A stretch of DNA of 62,536 nucleotides from UBA1388 sp964555515 (lineage in GTDB: Bacteria > Patescibacteriota > Microgenomatia > UBA1400 > PJMF01): contig CAZKSJ010000003.1 in NCBI GenBank assembly GCA_964555515.1, positions 1 to 62,536 on the forward strand, read 5' to 3'. Below the pieces are notes generated by a model, which saw only the letters and a list, made by a program, of their open reading frames with translations, did no database searches and was not told the origin of the DNA. The position numbers and the translations under genes are program-made. Of the stretch, positions 16,202-24,151 are shown one piece after another. How positions within the stretch are numbered: the stretch's first letter is position 1; every line of letters begins with the position of its first letter.

Positions 16202-17473
16202 ATGCAAGATTCAAATTCACGGGTGGTCAGAACAGAATTTGCCGCTGCCATCAATCAAATTGCAAATGAGCGCAAAATTACAGTCGACTCCATTTATGAT
16301 GCGATTGAACAAGCATTGGTCTCGGCTTATCGCAAGCAGTATGGTCCACTGGATGATGAAATGCATTACTTTGTGAGGCTAGATCGTGAGTCTGGAGAGT
16401 CTGTGATTTTGAAAGCGCCAATTTTAGAGAAAGATGAAGAGACTTTAGAAGCAACCAAGTGGGATGAATCTAAGTCAGAAGATGTGACGCCAGCTGGTTT
16501 TGGCAGAATTGCCGCCCAAACTGCCAAGCAAGTGATTTTACAAAAGATTAGAGAGTCTGAAAAAGATCAAATTATCGCTGATTATTCAGACCGATTAGGG
16601 GAAATTGTGACTGCCCAGGTGCTGCGCATGGATGGTCGGACTGTCGTGCTGGACATTGGTCGTGGTCAAGGTTACATGCCTCCAGAGGAACAGATGCGGG
16701 GTGAATTTTACAGAATGAACTCCCGTGTGTCAGTTTTGATTAAAACCATCAGAGAAACACATCGTGGTAAAGTGATCATTGTGTCCAGAGCTGACAAAGA
16801 ACTGGTGGCAAAATTATTTGAGCGTGAAGTGCCGGAAGTTGCGTCTGGAGCTGTCAAGATTACCTTGATTGCGAGAGAAGCGGGCGTTCGTACCAAATTA
16901 GCGGTGTCTTCTTCTCAAGAAGGCGTTGATCCAGTCGGTTCTTGTGTTGGCCAACGGGGCGTGCGGGTTCAAGAAGTTATCCGAGAGCTCAATAACGAAA
17001 AATTAGACATCATTCCCTACACAGAAGATGCACAGATGTTGCTTAAGGCTGCGCTGGCGCCAGCAGAAAACTTAACAGTTGAAGTTAATCAGGAAAAGAA
17101 GAAAGCAGTCGTGACCGCTCCTGATGATCAGTTGTCTTTGGCCATTGGCCGAGGTGGGCAAAATGTACGTTTGGCAGCTAAATTGACAGGTTACAAGATC
17201 ACTGTCAAATCTGCTACAGGCAAAGTTGAGTCGGAAGTGACGGGTGAAGAAGAGTATGAAATTGACACCTTTGAAGGAATTGATGAGACTACTCGGACAT
17301 TGTTGGTTGAACACAAATTGACCACTCTCACCGATCTTTCCAGGTTCGCCGATAAATGGCAAGCTTTTGAAGAGGTATCTGATGAGCAAAAAGCAATTTT
17401 GCAAAAACGAGTAGAAAAATTTGAAGCCGATATGGCGGAGCAAGATAAAAATAGATTGACAGAACAAGGCTAA
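16202..17473 (+). CDS. nusA: Transcription elongation/termination factor NusA
   Basis: 423 residues. The order is an N-terminal RNA polymerase-binding domain (residues 1-125), an S1 domain (GEIVTAQVLRMDGRTVVLDI, about 138-200), KH1 (VGSCVGQRGVRVQEVI) and KH2 (LSLAIGRGGQNVRLAA, GxxG-type loop). A short acidic C-terminal extension (EEYEIDTFEGID...) looks like one NusA helical acidic repeat. NusA modulates pausing, hairpin termination and antitermination. It heads a two-gene unit with infB 24 nt downstream, as in most bacteria, but without rimP before it or ylxR between. A hairpin-plus-T-run in its leader suggests autoregulation by attenuation. Confidence 0.95.
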   Translation: MQDSNSRVVRTEFAAAINQIANERKITVDSIYDAIEQALVSAYRKQYGPLDDEMHYFVRLDRESGESVILKAPILEKDEETLEATKWDESKSEDVTPAGFGRIAAQTAKQVILQKIRESEKDQIIADYSDRLGEIVTAQVLRMDGRTVVLDIGRGQGYMPPEEQMRGEFYRMNSRVSVLIKTIRETHRGKVIIVSRADKELVAKLFEREVPEVASGAVKITLIAREAGVRTKLAVSSSQEGVDPVGSCVGQRGVRVQEVIRELNNEKLDIIPYTEDAQMLLKAALAPAENLTVEVNQEKKKAVVTAPDDQLSLAIGRGGQNVRLAAKLTGYKITVKSATGKVESEVTGEEEYEIDTFEGIDETTRTLLVEHKLTTLTDLSRFADKWQAFEEVSDEQKAILQKRVEKFEADMAEQDKNRLTEQG

Positions 17474-17497
17474 GTTATTGAGAGGTTTTATTACATC

Positions 17498-18970
17498 ATG
17501 GCAGTTCAAAAAAGACCACCAATTATCACCATCATGGGTCATGTTGATCACGGCAAAACGTCGTTGCTTGACTACATTCGGCACAGTCGCGTCCAAGCCA
17601 AAGAGGCTGGTGGAATTACCCAACACATTGGTGCTTACCAAGTAGAGTTTAAAGGTCAAAAGCTAACTTACATTGATACACCAGGACATGCTGCTTTCAA
17701 CAAAATGCGCCAAAGAGGTGCAGAAGTGACCGACATCGTGGTTTTAGTAGTTGCAGCCGATGATGGGGTAAAGCCTCAAACGATCGAATCAATTCGCCAC
17801 ATTAAAGAAGCTGATGTTGATGTGATTGTGGCGATCAATAAAATTGATGTCAAAAATGCCATGCCAGAAAATGCTAAAGCTCAACTTGTTGAGCATGGTA
17901 TCGTTGTGCAAGGTTTTGGTGGTGATATCGAGGTTGTGGAGTTATCGGCGAAAACTGGTCAAGGCGTCGACCAACTTTTGGAGACATTGATCGTCACCGC
18001 CGAGCTCAATGAATACAGCGCCGATCCAGACGCCCCTCTAGAAGCAGTGGTGATTGAATCGGCCAAAGATACCCGCCGCGGTCCCGTGGCGAGCGTCATC
18101 GTTAAGCAAGGAACGCTCAAACCCAGGCAGGACGTGATGACAGATACGGCTCAGGGACGAATTAGGATGTTGTCTGATGAAAATGGGCGGGCTTTACAGG
18201 AAGTTAAGCCAGGTAGTCCAGCTGAAATTGTTGGTTTCAAAGATGTGCCAGATATTGGTGAAGTGGTGCATGACCAAGCTGCTGTTTACAAAGAGCCAGA
18301 ACCCGCAACTGTCGGTGACGAGGTTGCCGCAGACGCTGAAAATCCGTTTGCCGGTCTTGATTTTTCTGTCTTTGCTGGTGAACAAAAGAAGTTAAACTTG
18401 ATCATTAAGGCAGACGTCAAAGGCACGCTCGAGGCCATCATTCAAACTTTGGACGAAGAAAGTGTACAGTTAATTGCTTCCGGGGTGGGGCCGGTCACCG
18501 AGCATGAAATTGATTTGGCAGAAGCGAGTGACGCGATGATCATCGCTTTTCATATTTCTGTTCCGAAGCAAGTCAAACAACTTGCCAAAGATACGGGAGT
18601 AAAAATTAAAGAATATGACGTGATCTACAAATTGATTGAAGATCTGCAAAAGCAGATGTTGAAGTTGATGGATAGCACGATTGATGAAGTAGTCACCGGT
18701 GAGGCAGAAATAGAACAGATTTTTGAAATGAAGGGTGAGCGGATTGCTGGTATCAAAGTCAAGACTGGTCAAATCAAAAAGAGTGACTGGCTGCATTTGT
18801 TCAGGAATGAAGAAATTATTGCTAATCCTGTCATCAAAACAATGATGCACGGCAAAGAAGAAATTCAGGCCGTCAACACAAAAAATGAAGCTGGTTTTAC
18901 TTTTAAGAATCGCCGCCTAGATTTTCAGGTTGGTGACAAAATCATTGCCTACAAAAAAGAAGACGAATAG
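17498..18970 (+). CDS. infB: Translation initiation factor IF-2 (short form)
   Basis: 490 residues: the GTPase that brings initiator tRNA to the ribosome. G1 is GHVDHGKT, G3 DTPGHAAF, G4 NKID and G5 SAKTGQG. They are followed by domain II, a linker helix, domain III (NLIIKADVKGTLEAI) and a C-terminal fMet-tRNA-binding domain (AGIKVKTGQIKKSDW). The long, variable N-terminal region of E. coli IF-2 is entirely absent; the protein begins eight residues before the G domain, which fits a reduced genome. The rpsO promoter overlaps its 3' end. Confidence 0.96.
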   Translation: MAVQKRPPIITIMGHVDHGKTSLLDYIRHSRVQAKEAGGITQHIGAYQVEFKGQKLTYIDTPGHAAFNKMRQRGAEVTDIVVLVVAADDGVKPQTIESIRHIKEADVDVIVAINKIDVKNAMPENAKAQLVEHGIVVQGFGGDIEVVELSAKTGQGVDQLLETLIVTAELNEYSADPDAPLEAVVIESAKDTRRGPVASVIVKQGTLKPRQDVMTDTAQGRIRMLSDENGRALQEVKPGSPAEIVGFKDVPDIGEVVHDQAAVYKEPEPATVGDEVAADAENPFAGLDFSVFAGEQKKLNLIIKADVKGTLEAIIQTLDEESVQLIASGVGPVTEHEIDLAEASDAMIIAFHISVPKQVKQLAKDTGVKIKEYDVIYKLIEDLQKQMLKLMDSTIDEVVTGEAEIEQIFEMKGERIAGIKVKTGQIKKSDWLHLFRNEEIIANPVIKTMMHGKEEIQAVNTKNEAGFTFKNRRLDFQVGDKIIAYKKEDE

Positions 18971-18972
18971 AG

Positions 18973-19078
18973 TATAATACGGCCTCTAATAATTATTAAT
19001 GGTTACTTTGTGGGTTGGTTGGCCGCGCTTTGGCCACACGAACCCAACAAGGGATACGCTTCAAGCGAAAGGAATACC
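18973..19078 (+). promoter_or_regulatory. rpsO promoter and structured leader (putative S15 autoregulatory RNA)
   Basis: TATAAT at 18973-18978 starts a leader of about 95 nt. It holds a long hairpin: TGGGTT (19011-19016) with AACCCA (19041-19046), inner TGGCC (19020-19024) with GGCCA (19032-19036), and an asymmetric internal loop between them. A second small hairpin, CGCT-TCA-AGCG (19057-19067), abuts the Shine-Dalgarno AAAGGA just before ATG 19079. Placement and shape suit S15 feedback control, which is known with different RNA folds in several bacterial lineages; the assignment here is an inference. Confidence 0.6.
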
Positions 19079-19348
19079 ATGGCATTAACCAAATTACAAA
19101 AAGGTGAACTCATCAAAGAGTATCAACTTTATGAAGGTGACACCGGCTCTCCAGAAGTGCAGGTGGCCTTATTGAGTGCTTCGATTCAGCAATTAACTGA
19201 ACACTTGCGCCAACACAAGAAAGACGATCACTCTAGAAGAGGCTTACTCAAACAAGTCGCCAAAAGACGTCGTTTACTCAATTTCTTGCTGCAAAGAAGC
19301 GAGGAAAGATACCGCAAATTGATTGAACGGCTTGGTCTGAGCAAATAA
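19079..19348 (+). CDS. rpsO: 30S ribosomal protein S15
   Basis: 89 residues, full length. It has YQLYEGDTGSPEVQVALLSASIQQLTEHLRQHKKDDHSRRGL (read in pieces: the GDTGSPEVQ, LTEHL and HKKDHSRRGL motifs) and the C-terminal RRRLLNFL. S15 binds the 16S rRNA central domain early in small-subunit assembly. The frame is open 69 bases further upstream, but AAAGGA 6 nt before ATG 19079 and the family N-terminus fix the start. In many bacteria rpsO is followed by pnp; here three small genes and one minus-strand gene lie between them. Confidence 0.97.
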   Translation: MALTKLQKGELIKEYQLYEGDTGSPEVQVALLSASIQQLTEHLRQHKKDDHSRRGLLKQVAKRRRLLNFLLQRSEERYRKLIERLGLSK

Positions 19349-19359
19349 TTGAACGTTCC

Positions 19360-19818
19360 ATGCAATCACCAGAGAGATTTTCGCAACAGCCTGCCAAGGA
19401 GACTCATTCTAGTGGGTTAAAGCGATGGTGGGAGATAGTATCTACTCCAGCCATATCTTATTTTAATAAAGTAACTTCTCCAGAGTATTTTGTTGAACAT
19501 GATCCAATTGAATACCTACTATTTATAAAAAGTAGGTCAAATGCAATTGCTAAGCTTAGAGGATGGATATTAGACGCTCGGTGTGAATTTTTACAATTTA
19601 GGATTCAAGGCAAATATGGTCATGAAGACCATAAATATTCATTAGAATCACTTGACAAGACAGGGCGTGATGATTTGATGGAAAAAGTAAGTGATTTAAT
19701 TATTGGGGTTGATAACATTTGCCCAATCTTGGTGAGTTATAGATTGCGTGGCAGAATTGATTGCCAACAATTTCATATTCCTGGCCGCTACGATGTTCTA
19801 GACGAACTCAATAATTAG
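19360..19818 (+). CDS. Hypothetical protein
   Basis: 152 residues, not recognised. It is mixed alpha/beta, charged and soluble, with no signal peptide. A Trp-rich start (KRWWEIVSTPAISYF) is followed by HDPIEYLLFIKSRSNAIAKLRGWIL and a C-terminal GRIDCQQFHIPGRYDVLDEL. It begins 11 nt after the rpsO stop and has no ribosome-binding site of its own that I can see, so it may depend on the rpsO transcript. The next gene starts 26 nt after its end. Confidence 0.6.
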   Translation: MQSPERFSQQPAKETHSSGLKRWWEIVSTPAISYFNKVTSPEYFVEHDPIEYLLFIKSRSNAIAKLRGWILDARCEFLQFRIQGKYGHEDHKYSLESLDKTGRDDLMEKVSDLIIGVDNICPILVSYRLRGRIDCQQFHIPGRYDVLDELNN

Positions 19819-19844
19819 CAAAATTGAGGGAATAGGAGAGGTTG

Positions 19845-20369
19845 ATGAAAACTGTAGAAGTTGATGACAAGACCAATTTGTCAAATCTTCATTACACCCG
19901 CCGAAAATTTTTACAAGGTGTTGCCGGATTAGTACTGACGAGATTGGCTAATCAAGGATTAGATCGACCTAGTTCGCAAAGTGGCTTGCAGTCGACTAAT
20001 CCGCTCGATCAGGAATTTGTGCAAACTGGTTCAGGTGAGGGGTTAGCCGAATTGATCCGCATGGTTTACCAGGATTTAGCCGAGAAGAATTCACAATCCC
20101 ATAAAGACCAGCATCACCCCAATTTGACTACAGAAATATTGGTATTGATTGCAGCAATCTTGGTTCTGAGGGGTGCTCTGCAATTGTCTAGGGAGTTCCC
20201 AGATGATCAAAAAACGGATGAGTCAAACAATACGGATTCAAACCTGTCGGCCGATCTTGATGTGGAGCAAGAGCTCAATAATGAGGGTGATTTCGATGAT
20301 GTTAATGCAGTGACTGATTGTGAATTAGAGTCTGAAGAGCAGGTTGATGAAGAACTAGCAGAAGTCTAG
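19845..20369 (+). CDS. Hypothetical protein with twin-arginine signal
   Basis: 174 residues. The N-terminus carries HYTRRKFLQGVAGLVLTRLA, a good Tat signal (T-R-R-K-F-L-x-G then a modest hydrophobic helix), followed by Ser/Gln-rich sequence. A second hydrophobic helix (EILVLIAAILVLRGALQL, about residues 100-117) precedes a very acidic C-terminal tail of about 50 residues rich in Asp and Glu. A strong AGGAGAGG lies 6 nt before ATG 19845, preferred over the adjacent TTG. It is a probable substrate of the TatAC system encoded 6 kb upstream. I know no function for the body of the protein. Confidence 0.7.
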   Translation: MKTVEVDDKTNLSNLHYTRRKFLQGVAGLVLTRLANQGLDRPSSQSGLQSTNPLDQEFVQTGSGEGLAELIRMVYQDLAEKNSQSHKDQHHPNLTTEILVLIAAILVLRGALQLSREFPDDQKTDESNNTDSNLSADLDVEQELNNEGDFDDVNAVTDCELESEEQVDEELAEV

Positions 20370-20472
20370 TCTAATTATCAAAGTCTGTACGGCGGGCACG
20401 GCCAGAGGGCGAATGCTTGATCATCCCTGGTTGGGTGAATTTCTCTACATTAATGACTAGAAGATCTACACG

Positions 20473-20502
20473 TTGACATTGGGCAAAATAATGACCTATA
20501 AT
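20473..20502 (+). promoter_or_regulatory. Consensus sigma70 promoter of the 20557 gene
   Basis: TTGACA (20473-20478), 18-bp spacer, TATAAT (20497-20502), with both hexamers perfect. GAAAGGA before ATG 20557 is the ribosome-binding site. The rest of 20370-20556 shows nothing else. Confidence 0.85.
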
Positions 20503-20556
20503 ATACGAGTTATTGAGAGTTTAGGATAGTGAGTAGCACCTACTTGAAAGGAAAAT

Positions 20557-21027
20557 ATGAACAGCGCAGAAAATAATTTTGGGAAAGTTACAGGTCTTCC
20601 CGTTGATTTAGACCAAATGGTTGTTCCCAATGAGTCTCAAGTTCAAGAACCTAGAAGAACAAAGTTAGTGCAACGAGTAATGGCTTTGCTGGTGGGTCTG
20701 GGATTAACATTTCTTCCAGACGGTGAGGCATACGCGCAATCTGGTTACAATTATCGAAAAGAAATGACTGCTGGTCAGCCCACACAAATGGTGGGTAATC
20801 GAGATACGGCACGAAGACCATTTCCGTCATCGGGAGATGTTCAACTTGAAAAACCTCGACAAGATCGTCGAGACATAGTAAGAAAAGCAATGGAAGCAGA
20901 ACACTCTCATAGATCCAACGCGATGAGGCCTCTGAAGACAGTTGGCTCAGAACAAATGTCCTCAAGAAGAGAGTTTATGCGTGGTGCCACAGACCCCGTC
21001 AAATCACTCCGACCTACTCAAGAATAA
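20557..21027 (+). CDS. Secreted hypothetical protein with long signal peptide
   Basis: 156 residues. A 32-residue polar N-extension precedes a basic and hydrophobic segment (RRTKLVQRVMALLVGLGLTFL) and a likely cleavage site after AYA (GEAYA|QSGYN). The mature part is basic, polar and low in hydrophobics (RRPFPSS..., DRRDIVRKAMEAEHSHRSN, SSRREFMRG), so it is probably disordered or a nucleic-acid- or wall-binding peptide. The perfect consensus promoter and good Shine-Dalgarno suggest high expression. No homologue is recognised. Confidence 0.65.
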   Translation: MNSAENNFGKVTGLPVDLDQMVVPNESQVQEPRRTKLVQRVMALLVGLGLTFLPDGEAYAQSGYNYRKEMTAGQPTQMVGNRDTARRPFPSSGDVQLEKPRQDRRDIVRKAMEAEHSHRSNAMRPLKTVGSEQMSSRREFMRGATDPVKSLRPTQE

Positions 21028-21117
21028 TAGGTTGCTAAATTCCGGCCACAAAACTGGGTGTTTCCAAACTGCCTGAATCAAGTTGTGTCGAAGTTTAGAT
21101 AAATTTTAGGTAGTATC

Positions 21118-21312
21118 TTAATTTCTCTTCAAATTGGCCAGCGCGTCAAGGACTACTTTCCCGAACTTTCTCAGTGCTTCTGCTATCCCAAGCTCCATGG
21201 ACAAACCTTCAGGTTGTTTAGCACCTGGTATGGAGCTTTGTAGTATTCTCTCTGAATCAGGTCGTCCATAAGCCGAATAGTCTCTTGGCGTTTCACTATT
21301 TCCAATTGGCAT
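21118..21312 (-). CDS. Small hypothetical protein
   Basis: 64 residues from ATG 21312: polar N-terminus (PIGNSETPRDYSAYGRPDSE) and an amphipathic C-terminal helix (ELGIAEALRKFGKVVLDALANLK). AGAGGA lies 6-7 nt before this ATG, supporting it over the upstream in-frame start at 21363. TATACT on the minus strand further upstream could be its -10. It is convergent with the 20557 gene and divergent from pnp. Function unknown. Confidence 0.5.
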   Translation of the reverse strand: MPIGNSETPRDYSAYGRPDSERILQSSIPGAKQPEGLSMELGIAEALRKFGKVVLDALANLKRN

Positions 21313-21418
21313 AATTTTCCTCTGATTATTACTAATACAAAGTATACACCCTGTGGCAAGCATTTTATCATCAAATAGATCGATGATTCCACAAAAAGAT
21401 CTTTATTAGCCTAAATTA

Positions 21419-21427
21419 TGCTATAAT
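21419..21427 (+). promoter_or_regulatory. Extended -10 promoter of pnp
   Basis: TGC-TATAAT (21419-21427) with no clear -35. It predicts a pnp leader of about 150 nt. Confidence 0.65.
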
Positions 21428-21479
21428 GCCACTCAGTAACAACAGAAATCGGCATTGGAGTTTATTCAAGAGAGCTGAG

Positions 21480-21583
21480 AATCTTGCCCTGAAGACTGCG
21501 GTCACCTTGACCAATAAGTAAGATTGTCACTTCTCTTTAGAATTCTCCTCGCATGATTTTCTCTATTAAGTTAGGAGAATGAT
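21480..21583 (+). promoter_or_regulatory. Structured pnp leader with sequestered Shine-Dalgarno
   Basis: AATCTT (21480-21485) pairs with AAGATT (21520-21525) around an inner GGTCA-CCT-TGACC hairpin (21500-21512). Downstream, ATTCTCCT (21542-21549) is perfectly complementary to AGGAGAAT (21573-21580), which is the ribosome-binding site of pnp (ATG 21584). When this 8-bp stem forms, translation should be blocked. In other bacteria PNPase controls its own mRNA through leader structure; the mechanism here is inferred. Confidence 0.65.
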
Positions 21584-23968
21584 ATGTCATATCCCAAATA
21601 TCCGGAGACATACAAAAAAGATATCACGGTTGGTGATAAAAAAATGACCGTGGAAATTGGTAAGTTCACCGAGCAAGCCGCCGCCGCGGTGCTGCTCACT
21701 TGTGGTGGCACCGTCGTGCACACCACCGTAGCCTTAGGCAGAAAAGTCAACTTGGGCTATTTTCCCTTGTCTGTAGAGTACATTGAAAAACTTTACTCGG
21801 CGGGCATTATTAAAGGTTCACGCTGGGTGAAGCGTGATGGTAGGCCAAGTGATGACACGATTTTGAAGGCTCGGGTGATTGACCGCTCACTGCGACCACT
21901 CTTTCCAGAGGGAATTACCAACGAAGTGCAGGTTATCAACACCGTTTTTTCATATGATGGCGTCAATGAGCCAGACATGATGGCGCTACTTGGTAGTGCT
22001 CTCGGTGTGATGATTTCGGAAATTCCGTTTGATGGACCGCTCGCTGGACTGCGGGTAGCATATCGCAAAGAAGACCAGCAGTTTATTTTTAATCCTACTG
22101 AAGAAGAACAAGACCAGAGTGATCTTGATCTAATTGTGTCCGGTAATGGTGACGCGGTGGTAATGGTGGAAGCTGGCGCCAATGAAGTCTCTGAGGCGGT
22201 GATTGTAGATGGTTTGGAAAAAGCTCAGCAGTTGTTGGGTCAAGTCTGCACAGACATGTTGGCGATTGTGAAAGCCGTGGGCAAAGAAAAGGTGGATTTA
22301 GTAGAGGCAGACACCACTCACGAAGCAAAAATTGCTAAAATGACCAAACTGCTCCAATCCAAGTATAACGACCAAGTAGTGTCGATCGTGGAGAAGCAAG
22401 GCAAGCTAGAAATTGATGATTTGAGCGCAGGCCTAATCGCTGAAGTTTTGGAGAAGCTGAATGCTGGTTTGACTGAAGCAGATGACATGTCTACTGAAGC
22501 TGAGGTTAAAGAAGCATTGTATATGGCCACCAAACAAGCTGGACGAGACATGATTTTGGCCGGCAAAAGGCCAGATGGCAGAAAAACCGATCAAATTCGC
22601 CAGATTTGGACAGAAGTAGACGTTTTTCCACACACCCATGGTAGCGCCATGTTCAAACGTGGTGCCACACAGGCAGTGACGATTACCACTTTGGGTTCAC
22701 CAAGGCTTGGTCAACTCATCGAAAGCATCGAGGGCGAGGAAGTTAGACACTACATGCATCATTACTACATGCCGCCATTTGCTTCTGGTGAAGCTGGTCG
22801 GATTGGTTGGCCTAAACGCCGCGAAGTTGGTCACGGTGCTCTGGCAGAACGTGCCCTCTTGCCGATGATTCCTTCACAAGAAGAATTTCCATACGCCATT
22901 CATGTAGTCAGCGAAATTATGAGCTCCAATGGCTCAACTTCACAGGCTTCTGTCTGCGGTTCAACTTTGTCGTTAATGGCAGCTGGAGTACCAATCAAGC
23001 GGCCGGTGGCAGGAATTGCCATGGGTTTAATGAGTGACGGTAAGAAGTACGTCGTTTTGTCTGATATCCAAGGTTTAGAAGATCACATTGGTGATATGGA
23101 TTTCAAAGTCGCCGGTAGCAGTGAGGGTATTACTGCGATTCAGATGGATATCAAGCTGAAGGGAATTCCGCGCGATGTGTTGGTGCAAGCTCTGGATCAA
23201 GCCAAAGAAGGCAGAAATCACATCATGGCTGAAATGATGAAGACGATCAGTGAGCCGAGGAAAGAGTTGTCACCTTATGCACCAAAGATTGAACAAATCA
23301 CGGTGCCTGCCGATAAAATTGGCGAAATCATCGGCCCATCGGGCAAGATGATTAAGTCCATCATTGAGCAGACTGGCGCCGAAGTTGACATTGAAGAAGA
23401 TACCGAGAAACACATTGGTATTGTCAACATTTCTTCTCCAGATCAGGAAGCGATCAACAAAGCCCGCAACATCATTAGCAACATGGTACGCGTGGTGGAG
23501 GTAGGTGAAGAATTTGAAGGTACAGTCACTCGGGTTGAAAGTTACGGCGCGTTTGTGGAGTACTTACCAGGCCGAGAAGGTTTGGTACACGTTTCGGAAA
23601 TGTCCACCGACTATGTCAAAGACGCAGCTGATCAAGTACATCTTGGTGACGCGGTGCATGTGCGGATTGCTGGCTTCAAAGAAGACGGCAAAATCCAACT
23701 GAGCATGCTCTCTGCCGAAGAAGCTGCTGCTGCTAGGTCAAATCGGAGCGACAAACCTACTTTTAGGGGTGGTCGCGATGATGGCGGTCACCGTAGTTCT
23801 GGTGGGGGTCGTTATAGCCAGGGTGGATATCGGGGTGATCGATCCAGCGACCATCGTGGTGGTGATCGCGGCGGAGATCGCGGCGGATATCATCGAGATC
23901 GAAGTGGCTACCAAGATCGTAGCAACGATCGGGGCGGTAATCGAGACGGGGGTGGCAGCCGAGGCTAA
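21584..23968 (+). CDS. pnp: Polyribonucleotide nucleotidyltransferase (PNPase)
   Basis: A 794-residue phosphorolytic 3'-5' exoribonuclease of the degradosome type. It has the first RNase PH domain (about 15-145), an alpha-helical domain, and the second RNase PH domain (330-550) with GRKTDQIRQIW, catalytic-region GGSTSQASVCG-type sequence (SSNGSTSQASVCGSTLS) and DIQGLEDHIGDMDFKVAG. These are followed by KH (IGEIIGPSGKMIKSII) and S1 (GTVTRVESYGAFVEYLPGREGLVHVSE). A roughly 65-residue Arg/Gly/Asp/Ser-rich RGG tail ends the protein and is probably an extra RNA-binding segment. AGGAGAAT is the ribosome-binding site, masked by leader structure. A small terminator follows. Confidence 0.97.
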   Translation: MSYPKYPETYKKDITVGDKKMTVEIGKFTEQAAAAVLLTCGGTVVHTTVALGRKVNLGYFPLSVEYIEKLYSAGIIKGSRWVKRDGRPSDDTILKARVIDRSLRPLFPEGITNEVQVINTVFSYDGVNEPDMMALLGSALGVMISEIPFDGPLAGLRVAYRKEDQQFIFNPTEEEQDQSDLDLIVSGNGDAVVMVEAGANEVSEAVIVDGLEKAQQLLGQVCTDMLAIVKAVGKEKVDLVEADTTHEAKIAKMTKLLQSKYNDQVVSIVEKQGKLEIDDLSAGLIAEVLEKLNAGLTEADDMSTEAEVKEALYMATKQAGRDMILAGKRPDGRKTDQIRQIWTEVDVFPHTHGSAMFKRGATQAVTITTLGSPRLGQLIESIEGEEVRHYMHHYYMPPFASGEAGRIGWPKRREVGHGALAERALLPMIPSQEEFPYAIHVVSEIMSSNGSTSQASVCGSTLSLMAAGVPIKRPVAGIAMGLMSDGKKYVVLSDIQGLEDHIGDMDFKVAGSSEGITAIQMDIKLKGIPRDVLVQALDQAKEGRNHIMAEMMKTISEPRKELSPYAPKIEQITVPADKIGEIIGPSGKMIKSIIEQTGAEVDIEEDTEKHIGIVNISSPDQEAINKARNIISNMVRVVEVGEEFEGTVTRVESYGAFVEYLPGREGLVHVSEMSTDYVKDAADQVHLGDAVHVRIAGFKEDGKIQLSMLSAEEAAAARSNRSDKPTFRGGRDDGGHRSSGGGRYSQGGYRGDRSSDHRGGDRGGDRGGYHRDRSGYQDRSNDRGGNRDGGGSRG

Positions 23969-24091
23969 TTAGTTGGCGGTTGGCTGTTTAGAGCTTTGTG
24001 CTTTCCGCTCGCTACTGCTGATGATCAGTCACAAGCGATGTGAATGCTCCGATTAGCCTGAAGTTGGCGTCGATCAATCGGGTCTTTCATC

Positions 24092-24112
24092 ATGACGCCT
24101 CGTCATTTTTTT
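24092..24112 (+). terminator. Terminator after pnp
   Basis: ATGACG-CCT-CGTCAT (24092-24106) followed by a T run to 24112. The stem is short (6 bp) with a 3-nt loop, so it is moderately strong. Confidence 0.65.
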
Positions 24113-24136
24113 GCCGCAGAGCTCACGGTTTAGCTT

Positions 24137-24145
24137 TGGTATACT
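24137..24145 (+). promoter_or_regulatory. Extended -10 promoter giving a leaderless mRNA (aldolase-like gene)
   Basis: TGG-TATACT (24137-24145) ends exactly 6 nt before GTG 24152. Confidence 0.6.
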
Positions 24146-24151
24146 GAAAGG

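Noticed and set aside
17072..17659. 195-residue minus-strand frame across nusA-infB
   Set aside because: Antisense to two certain genes; composition is that of a shadow frame.
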